A stretch of DNA of 64,000 bases, from NCBI RefSeq assembly GCF_000717915.1, contig NZ_JOCX01000015.1:124001-188000 (forward strand). Reading direction: 5' to 3'. Shown here piece by piece: positions 25,587 through 34,664 of this stretch. This stretch comes from Streptomyces sp. NRRL S-244 (GTDB lineage: Bacteria > Actinomycetota > Actinomycetes > Streptomycetales > Streptomycetaceae). The notes below the pieces were generated by a model. It saw only the letters and a program-made list of their open reading frames with translations. It did no database searches and was not told the DNA's origin. Position 1 is the stretch's first letter; each line of letters opens with the position of its first letter. Both the position numbers and the translations under genes were made by a program.

Positions 25587-27565
25587 GCGGACTCCACGGT
25601 CGGGGGCTTCGGCGGCGCGCCGCGCCGGATGAAGCCGAGGTAACTGCCTCCGGCGGCGATCGTCAGGAAGAACATCCCGGCGAACATCGGGAAGCTGAGG
25701 GCGTCGAAGGTGGCGCTGCTGACGAGGGCGACGAGGGCGGAGGCGAAGAACGCCTGGCCGAGCTCCCGGTCGGACTCGTCGGCGGCGAGGCGGCGGATGG
25801 CACCGCCCTGGTGGATTCCCGTGAGGAACAGGGCCAGGAGGGCGAGCAGGCCGAGCAGGCCCATCTCCGCCAGGGTGAGCATGTACTGGTTGTCGGTGAA
25901 GAAGTAGAGGTCCGGCGTGAAGGTCCCGAGGCCCCGCCCGAACAGCGGGCGCTCCTCCACGTAGGGGACGATCGCGCTGTACTTGACGGTACGGGCCTGG
26001 GTGCTGCTGTCGGAGTTCGACAGGAACGACCCGAAGAGCGTGGTGATGGTGCCGATCAACCCGGGTACGGCGACCTTGAAGCAGGCCACGGAGCCGAACA
26101 GCAGCCCGATCGCGGTCCAGCGGCGCTGCGGCTTCCACCGCGGCACCATCACCAGGACCACGATGAGCACCCCGATGATGGAGGTCCGCGACACGGTCAG
26201 CGGCAGGGCTCCGCCCATGAGGGCCACCGGCCCCCAGCGCCGCCGGCGGCTGAGGTGGGCGCGGACCGGGTCGAAGGCCTGCTGGACGGCGAAGGGCAGC
26301 ATCAGGGCGAGCATGCCGCCGAACTCCAGCGGCTGGGCGGTGGTGGAGCGCGGCCTGGTGAACGCCCCGCGGTCGAGCGTGGTGATCTGCGCGACGCTGG
26401 AGCGGAGCCCGGGGATGCTGATGTGTTCGGCGATGTTCGTCGCGGTGAAGAAGTCGTAGTAGCCGATGGCGGCGACCACCGATCCCATCACCACGGCCCG
26501 GCGCAGCAGGACGTCGAGACGGGCCCGGTCCTGGATGCCGGCGGAGACCAGCACGACGATCGACACCCAGACGAGCAGGCCGATCAGGCCGCGGTCCGCG
26601 CCGAGCACCTCCTTGTGGGTGCTGCCCCGGGTGGCGTCGGCGAGGTACGAGGCCAGGACGGAGACGGCCAGCAGCCACATCACGACCCGGGGCAACCGGG
26701 TGCCCGCGGCCGGCCGGATCCGGCCGGTCAGCCAGGTCGCCAGGTACCAGAACAGGCCGAGGAGGGCGAACACGTTGGCCGGGGTGCCCACCCCGCCCAT
26801 GCCCGGGAGGGTCAGGTTCGAGGGGATGAAGAAGGCCAGCCCCAGGTAGCCGCTGAGCAGCGCGGTGGCGTCCGGCGTCCGGCCGGGCAGCCTCCTGCGC
26901 ACGCGCGCCTTGGGTGCGCCGGCCGAGGCGGCCGCGGCGGCCGCCTCGCGCCTGCGGCGGCGGGCCACCAGCAGGGTCTCCGTCACGAAGGAGAGCGTGA
27001 AGCCGGCGGTCACGCTCGCGATGACGACCCCCAGCACCTGCTGGTAGCGGCTCTTGAGCTGGGGCACCGGGGTCTGCGGCAGCACCACCGGGGCCGTCTG
27101 GACGAAGTACGCGGGCTGTACTTTGGCGGCCGCCTGGAGCGCGTTGAGCTGCTCGCCGGCGAAGGTGGTGAGCGTACTGGTCTCCTTGAGCACCTTCGCC
27201 CGGTCGGTGCCCGTGACGGTCAGCGTGAGCATCGGGCCCGAGGTGTTCGCGGCGAAGCCGACCGTGTACGGGTCGGTCACGCCGAGGCCGTGCAGGTCGC
27301 GGGCCGCGTCGGCTCCGGACAGGGTCCTGATCAGCACGTCGGCGGTGACGACCAGCGAACCGCCCGCGTTGGAGATGGGGTTGCCGAAGGCGGGGGCCAG
27401 TTCGGCCACCGCCGTGGAGTCGAGCAGGGCCACCGAGCTCTGCGACTGGTACGCCACGGGCACCGAGCGGTACAGGTGCAGGCCCGCGAGGAGTCCGATC
27501 ACCGTCAGGGGCACCATCACGTACCAGCGCCGCCGCAGCACGGCGGCTATCTCACCGATGCTCAC
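25538..27565 (-). CDS. Wzz-like domain fused to Wzy/O-antigen-ligase-like polymerase
   Basis: A 675-residue membrane protein combining two normally separate functions. Residues 1-205 are Wzz-like: RRRWYVMVPLTVIGLLAGL as TM1, VAYQSQSSVALLD, and TM2 VIASVTAGFTLSFVTETLLV. After a basic linker, residues 235-650 form about 10 helices of the Wzy_C/WaaL type, with LTVSRTSIIG, EERPLFGRGLGTFTPD and FTDNQYMLTLAEMGLLG. In most ligases the last motif carries a catalytic-looking His (HNxYL); here it reads DNQYM, a variant. It is divergent from the Wzz-like gene at 27646, with 80 bp between. Expected role: polymerisation of flipped repeat units with built-in length control. Confidence 0.88.
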   Translation of the reverse strand: MSIGEIAAVLRRRWYVMVPLTVIGLLAGLHLYRSVPVAYQSQSSVALLDSTAVAELAPAFGNPISNAGGSLVVTADVLIRTLSGADAARDLHGLGVTDPYTVGFAANTSGPMLTLTVTGTDRAKVLKETSTLTTFAGEQLNALQAAAKVQPAYFVQTAPVVLPQTPVPQLKSRYQQVLGVVIASVTAGFTLSFVTETLLVARRRRREAAAAAASAGAPKARVRRRLPGRTPDATALLSGYLGLAFFIPSNLTLPGMGGVGTPANVFALLGLFWYLATWLTGRIRPAAGTRLPRVVMWLLAVSVLASYLADATRGSTHKEVLGADRGLIGLLVWVSIVVLVSAGIQDRARLDVLLRRAVVMGSVVAAIGYYDFFTATNIAEHISIPGLRSSVAQITTLDRGAFTRPRSTTAQPLEFGGMLALMLPFAVQQAFDPVRAHLSRRRRWGPVALMGGALPLTVSRTSIIGVLIVVLVMVPRWKPQRRWTAIGLLFGSVACFKVAVPGLIGTITTLFGSFLSNSDSSTQARTVKYSAIVPYVEERPLFGRGLGTFTPDLYFFTDNQYMLTLAEMGLLGLLALLALFLTGIHQGGAIRRLAADESDRELGQAFFASALVALVSSATFDALSFPMFAGMFFLTIAAGGSYLGFIRRGAPPKPPTVESACPPAATRTDLAAPVP

Positions 27566-27645
27566 GAATGCCCCCTTGCGCCTGCCGGAACCGATGGCGG
27601 GCGGACCGGCGTCCTGGAAAGATCGAACGCGACGGAAGGAATCCT

Positions 27646-28341
27646 GTGTCGCCTGGTGAGTTGTTCCGCACGCTTCGCCGCCGCTGGTACGTCCTGGTCC
27701 TGGTGGCGGCGCTCGCGGCCGCCGGGGCCGTGCAGGTGCTCCGCCCCACCCGGACCTATGTGAGCTCGGCGATCGTCGTGCTCAAGCCGCCGGTCACCGG
27801 CAGCCAGCCCAATCAGCTCGCCAATCTCCAGCCGCCGCTGGCCGCCGTGTCGTACGCGGCGGTGCAGCAGATCGAATCGCCCGCCGGGGCGGACGAGTTG
27901 CGCGCCGCGGGAGTGGACGGCACCTACCGGCTGATGCCGCGCAACAGCGGCACCAGCGTCACCCCCCGCTATCTGATCCCCTCGCTCCAGGTGCAGGCGG
28001 AGCACGCCGATCCCGCCGCCGCCAACCTGGCCGTGCTGAAGGTCGTCGAGGCGTACACGAAGCGCATCACGACCATGCAGGCCGAGCAGCAGATCCCGGA
28101 GAAGGCGCGGATGAGCGTGACCCTGCTGGTGCCGCCGACCGCGGTGGCGCAGACCGGGACCAAGAGCCGCGCACTGGCCGGGACGGCACTGCTGGCCGGG
28201 GTCTGCGGGGTGGCCGCCGCGCTGTGGACCGATCGGCTCGTGACGCGCCGGAACCGGCGCCGGCGCGAGGGCGCCGACACCGGTCCGGGGGACGAGGGCG
28301 AAACCGAGAGCCGGGTCCTCGTGGCCGCGGCGGCCCGCTGA
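27646..28341 (+). CDS. Wzz-like chain-length/co-polymerase protein
   Basis: A 231-residue two-TM protein: VSPGELFRTLRRRWYVLVLV leads into TM1. A periplasmic-type domain follows, with LKPPVTGSQPNQLANLQPP and LQVQAEHADPAAANLA. TM2 is GTALLAGVCGVAAALW, with a short basic tail. The GTG start has GGAAGGA 5 nt upstream. It is the only plus-strand gene in this stretch and faces the convergent GT2 gene 14 bp away. It shares the RRRWYV opening with the other two Wzz-like proteins but is more divergent, and it also has no kinase domain. Confidence 0.82.
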   Translation: MSPGELFRTLRRRWYVLVLVAALAAAGAVQVLRPTRTYVSSAIVVLKPPVTGSQPNQLANLQPPLAAVSYAAVQQIESPAGADELRAAGVDGTYRLMPRNSGTSVTPRYLIPSLQVQAEHADPAAANLAVLKVVEAYTKRITTMQAEQQIPEKARMSVTLLVPPTAVAQTGTKSRALAGTALLAGVCGVAAALWTDRLVTRRNRRRREGADTGPGDEGETESRVLVAAAAR

Positions 28342-28355
28342 GTACTGCTGGTTCA

Positions 28356-29402
28356 TCAAATCCCTCGGCGTTTCCAGGACTGCCACCAGAGCCACTCGCG
28401 CCCCCGGTCGGCGACGGCCGAGAGCACCAGCGGCTGGAGGTACGGCATCACGCGGGCCCCGATCCGCCGCCGCCTGCGCAGCGCCCGGTACTCGGGGAGC
28501 CCGGTGTACTGCGGCAGGCACTCGGCGGCGAACGCCTCCAGTTCCTCCACCGGCACCACCCCGGTGCGCCCGCGGTCGTACGCGCGGTAGGCGCGCCGCA
28601 GCGCGTACCGGGCGAGCCGGGTCCGCGCCAGGGCCGACAGCCGGCCGGCCTCCGGGAGCAGGCCGGCGCACTTGTCCAGGACCGAGTCGAAGGCGACGAG
28701 GCGCTGGCGCAGGTCGTCGAGCTGCCCGCCGAAGTCGGTGGTCGACATGTTGTTGCCGTGGACGCGGTAGAAGGCCTGGTCGGCCCCGCGGACGTAGCCC
28801 ACGTCGGCGTGCGCCGCGAGCCGCATCCACATCTCGATGTCGCCGGCGTGCGGGAGCTCCGGGTCGTAGCCGCCGACCTTGCGCTGGAGGCTGGTACGGA
28901 CGACCACCTCGGGCGAGGTGATGCACCCGGTGCCCTCCCGGAACCGCCGCTCCAGCCACCACCGTCCGGGGTAGACCACCGATCCGGTGCTCCGGGTGCG
29001 GGCCGCGGGCAGCGGTCCCCCGTGCCGGAACCGGAGCGGCCGGCCGTAGGCGAAGCCGGCCTCGGGGTGGGCGTCGAGCAGGGCCGCGGCGCGCACCAGG
29101 GCTCCGGGGACCAGCCGGTCGTCGGCCGAGAGCAGGGCGACGTAGTCCCCGTCGGCCCACTCCAGGAGGCCCTCGTTGTAGGTGGCGATGTGGCCCTGGT
29201 TCTGCTCGTGGACCCGTACCTCGATGCGCGGGTCGGCGGCGGCGAGGGCCCGGGCGACGTCCGCGGAGTCGTCGGGCGAGGCGTCGTCGATGATCAGTAC
29301 CCGTACGTCGACGCCCGGCTGCTCGTCCAGGACGCTCTTGACGCAGTCGGCCAGGAAGTGGCCGTACTTGTAGCAGGGGATCACCACGCTGACGGTGCTC
29401 AC
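28356..29402 (-). CDS. Family 2 glycosyltransferase
   Basis: A 348-residue GT2 enzyme: VSVVIPCYKYGHFLADCVKS, VRVLIIDDASPDDSADVAR, NQGHIATYNEGLLEWADGDYV, LSADDRLVPGAL (DD metal motif), and PHAGDIEMWMRLAAHADVGYV as the acceptor/base region. The C-terminal helices are basic and may peripherally bind the membrane. The GTG start overlaps the stop of the large DUF4082 gene as GTGA, with GGAGGTGAG upstream. It is the distal gene of the minus-strand operon that begins at the extended SDR gene. Donor unknown. Confidence 0.88.
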   Translation of the reverse strand: MSTVSVVIPCYKYGHFLADCVKSVLDEQPGVDVRVLIIDDASPDDSADVARALAAADPRIEVRVHEQNQGHIATYNEGLLEWADGDYVALLSADDRLVPGALVRAAALLDAHPEAGFAYGRPLRFRHGGPLPAARTRSTGSVVYPGRWWLERRFREGTGCITSPEVVVRTSLQRKVGGYDPELPHAGDIEMWMRLAAHADVGYVRGADQAFYRVHGNNMSTTDFGGQLDDLRQRLVAFDSVLDKCAGLLPEAGRLSALARTRLARYALRRAYRAYDRGRTGVVPVEELEAFAAECLPQYTGLPEYRALRRRRRIGARVMPYLQPLVLSAVADRGREWLWWQSWKRRGI

Positions 29403-32400
29403 TGGCCGCTCACCTCCGTCGAGCCGTCCGCCGCGAGGCCGTTCGGCGCCGTGGTGGTGAAGACCGGGCCGACCCAGTAGTTCACGGAGCCGAAGGTGTT
29501 GGTGGGGAAGGCCGTGGAAGCGCCGTACTTGTAGAGGCCGTTGGCGCCGCCGCTGCCGTCGGCCGGGGCGACCAGCGGGTAGGAGCGGTGCGCGGCCGTG
29601 AAGTAGCCGCCGTCCACCGAGTACTTGCCGTTCGGCGCGTGGTAGGAGGCCACGTAGCTGGTGCCCGCGGTGATGGGCACCGGGGTGGCGAAGTGGAGCT
29701 GCTGCCAGCCGGACAGGGTCTCGCTGCCGAAGGTGCCGGTGGCGAGGAGGGTACCGTCCGCCGACCAAAGGCTGCCGGTGTGCGTACCGGTGTTCCCGGG
29801 GCCCTTGTAGAAGGTGATGCCGGTGACGTATCCGCCGACCGCGGACTGGAAGCGGGTGCCCAGCTCGACGGAGTTGGTGTCGTCGCCGACGTTGGCGGTG
29901 CTCGGCTCGGCGGTGGGTCCCCACAGGGTGCAGGGACAGTTCACCGTGGGCGGGCTCGCGCTGGTGGTGAAGGTCCAGGTGACCGGCGCGGCCATGGAGT
30001 TGCCCCACAGGTCCGCGGCCTGCACCGAGGCCGTGTACGTGGTGTTCAGCACCAGCTCGGTGGACGGGGTGAAGGTGGCGCTGTTGGAGGCGGTGAGGAC
30101 CTTGCTGCCCGGGACGGTGGCCCCGCCCGGGTCCTTCAGTGCGAAGGAGAGGGTGTCGGAGTCGATGCCCTCGCTGAAGGTGGCCTTGACCGCGGAGGTG
30201 ATCGCGGTGCCGGTCGCCGCGGACTGCGGGGTGATCGAGGTGACGGTGGGCGGCGTCGTGCTCGCGCTGGAGGTGTCCAGGACCGCGTCGACCCAGTAGT
30301 TGCTGCCGGACGCGGCCGTGGACGGGAACCCGCCCGTGGCGCTGTAGCGGTAGACGCCGTTGCCCCCGTCGCTGCCGCTGCGCAGTGCGGTCAGCGGGGC
30401 GAGCCCCGCGTCGGCGGAGGCGAAGGTGTTGTCGAAGGAGTACCCGCCGTGGGGCGCGAAGTAGGAGGCGATGTACGTGGTGTTGGCTTTGACCGGGACG
30501 GGCGAGGAGAAGTTCAGCTGCTGCCAGCCGGACGCCGTCTCGTTGGTGAAGGTGCCGGTGGCCAGGCGCTGGCCCGAGCTGCTCCACAGGCTGCCCGTGT
30601 GGGTGCCGGTGTTGGCCGGGGACTTGTAGAAGCGGACGCCCGTGATCGAGCCGGGCGCCGAGGAGCGGATCTTCACGCCGAGTTCGACGGCGCTGCCGTC
30701 ACCGGCGTTGACGGTGCCCGGTACGGCCGCGGCCGGCCAGACGGTGCAGGGACACTGCTGGGGTCCCACGGTCAGCGGCACGGTGGTGGTGGCGCCGATG
30801 TTGACGCTGTCGTCCACCGCGCGGACCTTGATCTGGACGGGTCCGGGGGTGGTCGGGGTCCACTTGTAGGTCCAGGACCCGACTCCGGTGGCCGCCTTCC
30901 AGGTGGTGCCCGCGTCGGTGGATACCTCCACGCGGGCCACCACGCCGCCGCCGCTGTCGGTCGCGGTGCCGGTGATGGTCACCGGGCGCAGCGCGGGCAC
31001 GGTGGCATTGGCCGCCGGGCTGGTCACGGTGATGGCCGGGCCGGTGGAGTCGGTGGAGGCGGTCGCCGTGACGAGGTTGCTCTGCAGGGACTTGGGCTGG
31101 ACGCCCATGTCGGCGAACACGTTCACCGTGGCCTGCTGCATCCGCTTGTCCTCGGTGACCACGGTGTCGTCGGGGTTGCCCGTCGGCATGTTGGTCAGGC
31201 CCCAGGACCACTGCACGGTGCCGGCCCCGAACACCAGGGCGTGCGAGGTCGGGTCGCGGAAGGCGACCAGGCTGTGCGTCGCGGTGCCGTTCCCGTACGT
31301 GTTGCCGTAGTCGAGCCGGAGCTTGCCGTCGTTGATGTCGACCGTGGTGGAAGACATCGCGATCTGCCCGGGCGGCCGCGCCGCGTCCTCGACGTCGCTG
31401 TCCCACTCGTAGCCGAGCGTGCCGGCCGGGAAGGTGGCGGTCTGGGAGGGGGTCAGGCTCGCGACGGTGGTGCCCCGCCACAGCCGCATCTTGGCGAACG
31501 CGCCGGGCACGGTGATCGCGTCGCTGCGGTAGCCGTTGACGCTGAACAGCGAGCCGGTCAGCTGGTTCTGCGGCTGGTACGGCCGTCCGTTCGTGGAGCT
31601 GGCCGGGTCCATGAAGGTGCCGGTCCAGATCCCGCTCGGGTCCGGAATGCCGTTGGGCTGGGGGAAGGAGAGCTTGGTCTCCTTGTAGCAGACCAGCGTC
31701 CGGTTGGCCGTGGCCGCGCCGTCGATGCTGGGCGCGAGCCGGGTCTTCCAGAAGACCTCGTTGCCGCTGAAGTAGGTCTGGTGGACCCCGGCGCGCCGCG
31801 CGTTCAGCGCGTTGGTGAACTGGTCCTGGGTCCAGTACTCGTCGTGGCCCGAGGACATGAACACCTTGTGGTTGCCCAGCTGCGTCGCACCGCGGGTCGA
31901 CATGTCGATGCCGGACATGTAGCTCACGTCGTACCCGTTGCGCTCCAGCCACGAGATCATCTGGTACTCGGACCCGTAGATCCCGTTCTCCCCGCCGATG
32001 TCCATCGGCCGGTTGTAACTGACCTCGTAGGCACGGCCGTCGGGCGCCGGTCCCCCGCCGTCGTACAGGTCCTGGCCGCCGTAGTTGTTGTACGCCTGCC
32101 AGGTCTGGTCGCTGGTCTGCACGACGATGTCGGAGTGGCTGGAGTCGTTGCGGACGACGAACGGGTACGGCATGACCCCGTTGCCGTCCGCCTGGTCGAG
32201 GTTGGCGATGTACAGGCCGGACACGGCGTCGGCCGGCACGGTCCACGTCGCGGTCACGGGCCAGTTGCCGCAGTCGACCAGGCCGGTGGCCGCCTTGGTG
32301 GTGCAGCTGCGCGGGTTGCCGCCCGCGGGGAAGTTCGCCGGGTAGGTCTGGGCCGCCTGCGCCGCGGTCGACATCAGGCGGGCACCGTCACCCCCGTAAT

Positions 32401-32698
32401 GGCCCAGCCGGTAGACCGACACCCGGTAGGAGGTCGGCGACTGCACCTTGAACTGCACCGTCTCGCCCGCCTGGACGCTCGTCTGGGCGCTGAAGCCCTT
32501 GATGTCCCCGTAGGCGCTGGGCGAGAACCAGTCGGACATCGGCGTGCCCGGCTTGGAGTTCTCGCACACGATCGCGTTCGTGCCGGGACCGCAGGGGTCC
32601 GCCGCACCCGCGACCGAGGACGGAGGTAAGACCGTGGCCATCAGGGCGGCGACCACGGTGAAGAGGCCGTACCGGAGCAACCTTGTCCGTCTGTTCAT
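29399..32698 (-). CDS. Large exported DMFase-like/DUF4082 multidomain protein
   Basis: A 1099-residue secreted protein. The signal peptide is MNRRTRLLRYGLFTVVAALM, with cleavage after VAGA. Residues about 40-530 resemble the N,N-dimethylformamidase beta-subunit-type domain, with VFMSSGHDEYWTQDQF as its best motif. An Ig-like module (about 555-650) is followed by two DUF4082 domains (roughly 655-815 and 925-1085) that are clear duplicates (both have NTGTHTGSLWS and SGWQQL). They flank a Big_5-type Ig domain (TVTSITPQSAATGTAI). The ATG has AAAGAGGT upstream. It lies in the minus operon between an aminotransferase and a glycosyltransferase. Likely an extracellular polymer-binding or modifying protein; enzymatic activity is unproven. 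Confidence 0.85.
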   Translation of the reverse strand: MNRRTRLLRYGLFTVVAALMATVLPPSSVAGAADPCGPGTNAIVCENSKPGTPMSDWFSPSAYGDIKGFSAQTSVQAGETVQFKVQSPTSYRVSVYRLGHYGGDGARLMSTAAQAAQTYPANFPAGGNPRSCTTKAATGLVDCGNWPVTATWTVPADAVSGLYIANLDQADGNGVMPYPFVVRNDSSHSDIVVQTSDQTWQAYNNYGGQDLYDGGGPAPDGRAYEVSYNRPMDIGGENGIYGSEYQMISWLERNGYDVSYMSGIDMSTRGATQLGNHKVFMSSGHDEYWTQDQFTNALNARRAGVHQTYFSGNEVFWKTRLAPSIDGAATANRTLVCYKETKLSFPQPNGIPDPSGIWTGTFMDPASSTNGRPYQPQNQLTGSLFSVNGYRSDAITVPGAFAKMRLWRGTTVASLTPSQTATFPAGTLGYEWDSDVEDAARPPGQIAMSSTTVDINDGKLRLDYGNTYGNGTATHSLVAFRDPTSHALVFGAGTVQWSWGLTNMPTGNPDDTVVTEDKRMQQATVNVFADMGVQPKSLQSNLVTATASTDSTGPAITVTSPAANATVPALRPVTITGTATDSGGGVVARVEVSTDAGTTWKAATGVGSWTYKWTPTTPGPVQIKVRAVDDSVNIGATTTVPLTVGPQQCPCTVWPAAAVPGTVNAGDGSAVELGVKIRSSAPGSITGVRFYKSPANTGTHTGSLWSSSGQRLATGTFTNETASGWQQLNFSSPVPVKANTTYIASYFAPHGGYSFDNTFASADAGLAPLTALRSGSDGGNGVYRYSATGGFPSTAASGSNYWVDAVLDTSSASTTPPTVTSITPQSAATGTAITSAVKATFSEGIDSDTLSFALKDPGGATVPGSKVLTASNSATFTPSTELVLNTTYTASVQAADLWGNSMAAPVTWTFTTSASPPTVNCPCTLWGPTAEPSTANVGDDTNSVELGTRFQSAVGGYVTGITFYKGPGNTGTHTGSLWSADGTLLATGTFGSETLSGWQQLHFATPVPITAGTSYVASYHAPNGKYSVDGGYFTAAHRSYPLVAPADGSGGANGLYKYGASTAFPTNTFGSVNYWVGPVFTTTAPNGLAADGSTEVSGQ

Positions 32699-32736
32699 CT
32701 GTACCTCTTTGTTGTGCGTCGGCGCGGCGCAGGGCG

Positions 32737-33852
32737 TCAGCGCAGCGCGTCGGTGAGCGCGTCCACGACCCGCTGCTGTTGGGCGGCGGTGATCTGCGGG
32801 AAGAGCGGGAGCGAGAGCATCCGGTCCGCGGCCCGCTCGGCGTGCGGGAAGTCCCCGCGGCCGTGGCCGAGGTGAGCGAAGGCCGGGGTGAGGTGGACCG
32901 GGGCCGGGTAGTGCACGCCCGCGCCGATGCCCTCCGCGTTGAGCTTGCCGACGACCGCGTCGCGGTCCGCGCCGCCGACCCGGACGACGTAGAGGTGCCA
33001 TACGTGGACGTTGCCCTGCGCCGTGACCGGCAGGGTGACGCGTCCGGCGGCGGCCAGATCGGCCAGCAGCACGTCGTAGCGGGCGGCGGCGGCGCGGCGG
33101 GCCGCGTTGCCCTCGGCGAGCCGGGCCAGCTTGGCCCGCAGCACCACGGCCTGGAGGCCGTCCAGCCGGCTGTTGAACCCGGCCACGTCGTGCCGGTACT
33201 TGGCGATGCCGCCGTGGTTGGCCAGGGCCCGTACGAGGTCGGCCTTCTCCTCGTCGTCGGTCACCACCGCGCCCGCGTCGCCGTACGCGCCCAGGTTCTT
33301 GCCCGGGTAGAAGCTGGTGGCGGCGATGCCGCCGCTGCCGGGCGTACGGCCTTCGCGGGCGGCGCCCTGGCTCTGCGCGGCGTCCTCGACGACCTTGGCG
33401 TACGAGGGCAGCCCCGCGGCGAGCTCCGCCGCGGGGGCGCACTGCCCGTACAGGTGCACCGGGACCACGGCCCGCGTGGCCTTGCCGACCGCGTCCAGGG
33501 CGGCCTGCGGGTCCATGAGCAGGGTGTCGGGGACGCAGTCGACCAGGACCGGCCGGGCGCCGATCCGGGCGACGGCTCCGGCGGTGGCGATGAACGTGTT
33601 GGCGGGCAGCACCACCTCGTCGCCCACGCCCACCCCGCTCGCACGCAGGGCGAGTTCGAGCGCGTCGGTGCCGTTGGCCACCCCGACGCAGTGGCCGACC
33701 CCGGCGAAGGCGGCGTACTCGCGCTCGAAGGCGCGGACCTCCTCACCGCCGATGAAGGCGGTGTCGGCGAGCACCCGGTCGAATCCTGCGCGTAATTCCT
33801 GCGCGACCTCGGCGTGCGCCGCCTTCAGGTCCACGAGCGGTATCTGGTTCAT
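32737..33852 (-). CDS. DegT/DnrJ aminotransferase, WbpE/WlbC-like
   Basis: A 371-residue PLP-dependent sugar aminotransferase: IPLVDLKAAHAEV start, FIGGEEVRAFEREYA, GVANGTDALELALRASG, ARPVLVDCVPDTLLMDP, VPVHLYGQCAPAAEL, and VEDAAQSQGA. The PLP lysine is Lys185 in SFYPGKNLGAYGDAGAVV. This pattern matches UDP-3-keto-GlcNAcA aminotransferases (WbpE/WlbC), which use glutamate to make the 3-amino sugar. The ATG overlaps the upstream acetyltransferase stop (ATGA). With the Gfo/Idh/MocA oxidoreductase and the WbpD-like acetyltransferase it would complete the 2,3-diacetamido uronate branch. Exact substrate is inferred. Confidence 0.9.
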   Translation of the reverse strand: MNQIPLVDLKAAHAEVAQELRAGFDRVLADTAFIGGEEVRAFEREYAAFAGVGHCVGVANGTDALELALRASGVGVGDEVVLPANTFIATAGAVARIGARPVLVDCVPDTLLMDPQAALDAVGKATRAVVPVHLYGQCAPAAELAAGLPSYAKVVEDAAQSQGAAREGRTPGSGGIAATSFYPGKNLGAYGDAGAVVTDDEEKADLVRALANHGGIAKYRHDVAGFNSRLDGLQAVVLRAKLARLAEGNAARRAAAARYDVLLADLAAAGRVTLPVTAQGNVHVWHLYVVRVGGADRDAVVGKLNAEGIGAGVHYPAPVHLTPAFAHLGHGRGDFPHAERAADRMLSLPLFPQITAAQQQRVVDALTDALR

Positions 33853-34664
33853 CCGACTGTGCTCCCCATCCGTGTTTCCGGCCTCGTGTGTGTCTCGGGC
33901 CTCATCCGTGTCCCCGGCCCCCGGCCGGTCTCCTCGCCGTCGGCCCGCAGCTCGTCGAGCGCCGGGCCCCCCGCCTCGCGCAGCCGGCGGGCGGGGCTTC
34001 CGGCCCACACCTCGCCGGGCGGCACGTCGGCCAGGACCGTGCTTCCCATACCGGTCAGCGACCAGGCGCCGAGCGTGGTGTTCTCCCGTACGAGGGCGCC
34101 CGCGCCCACGTACGCCCCGCGCCCCAGCCGCACCCCGCCGCCGAGGCGGACCCCCGAGGCGAGCGTGGCGAAGTCCCCGACCGTGTCGTCGTGCGTGAGG
34201 ACCGTGTGCGGCATCACCGCCACGTGGGCCCCCACCCGTACGGCCGCGGTCAGCACGCAGTGCGCGAGCAGCACCGAGCCGGGGCCGAGCACCGAGGACG
34301 CCGAGACCGCGGCGGTGGGGTGGACCACGGTCGCGTACCGGCGCTCGGGCAGGGCCAGGCGCCGCACGAGACGGGCCCGTACCGCGTAGTCGCGCGGGCT
34401 GCCCACGCAGACCACGACGCGGGCGTCCTGGTACGGGTGCCGGTGCACCAGCTCGCCGCCCCCCAGCACGGGCACCCCGTCGACTTCCCGGCCGTGCAGC
34501 GCCGGGTCGTCGTCCAGGTGCCCGGCGAGCCGCCACCGGGGGGCGCGGCCGCGCTCCCGGTCGGCGGCGGCCGTGTCCCGTACGGCCTGGGCGGTCTCGC
34601 GCGCGAAGCCGCCCGCGCCGACGATCAGGAGGTCCTCGGTGACCCGGGCGTGCGGGCCGGTCAT
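33849..34664 (-). CDS. NeuD/PglD-like sugar acetyltransferase
   Basis: A 271-residue two-domain enzyme. An N-terminal Rossmann-like UDP-sugar-binding part (LLIVGAGGFARETAQAV) is followed by a left-handed beta-helix with hexapeptides (ATVVHPTAAVSASSVLGPG, VGAHVAVMPHTVLTHDD, TLASGVRLGGGVRLG). In PglD the His in the HTVLTHD region acts as base. The C-terminal tail carries degenerate Arg/Pro/Glu/Thr repeats. ATGA overlaps at both ends tie it to the two aminotransferases, favouring N-acetylation of the amino sugar made by the gene just upstream. Sialic-acid-type O-acetylation is the alternative. Confidence 0.87.
   Translation of the reverse strand: MTGPHARVTEDLLIVGAGGFARETAQAVRDTAAADRERGRAPRWRLAGHLDDDPALHGREVDGVPVLGGGELVHRHPYQDARVVVCVGSPRDYAVRARLVRRLALPERRYATVVHPTAAVSASSVLGPGSVLLAHCVLTAAVRVGAHVAVMPHTVLTHDDTVGDFATLASGVRLGGGVRLGRGAYVGAGALVRENTTLGAWSLTGMGSTVLADVPPGEVWAGSPARRLREAGGPALDELRADGEETGRGPGTRMRPETHTRPETRMGSTVG

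Noticed and set aside
26600-27565. Possibility that the Wzz-Wzy fusion is a sequencing frameshift joining two genes
   Set aside because: The frame is continuous with normal codon bias through the linker, and no internal stop or start with a ribosome-binding site is seen at the domain boundary.
29588-32629. A 1013-codon plus-strand open frame opposite the DUF4082 gene
   Set aside because: Gly/Val/Arg/His-rich shadow frame; the minus-strand protein has a signal peptide and clear domains.
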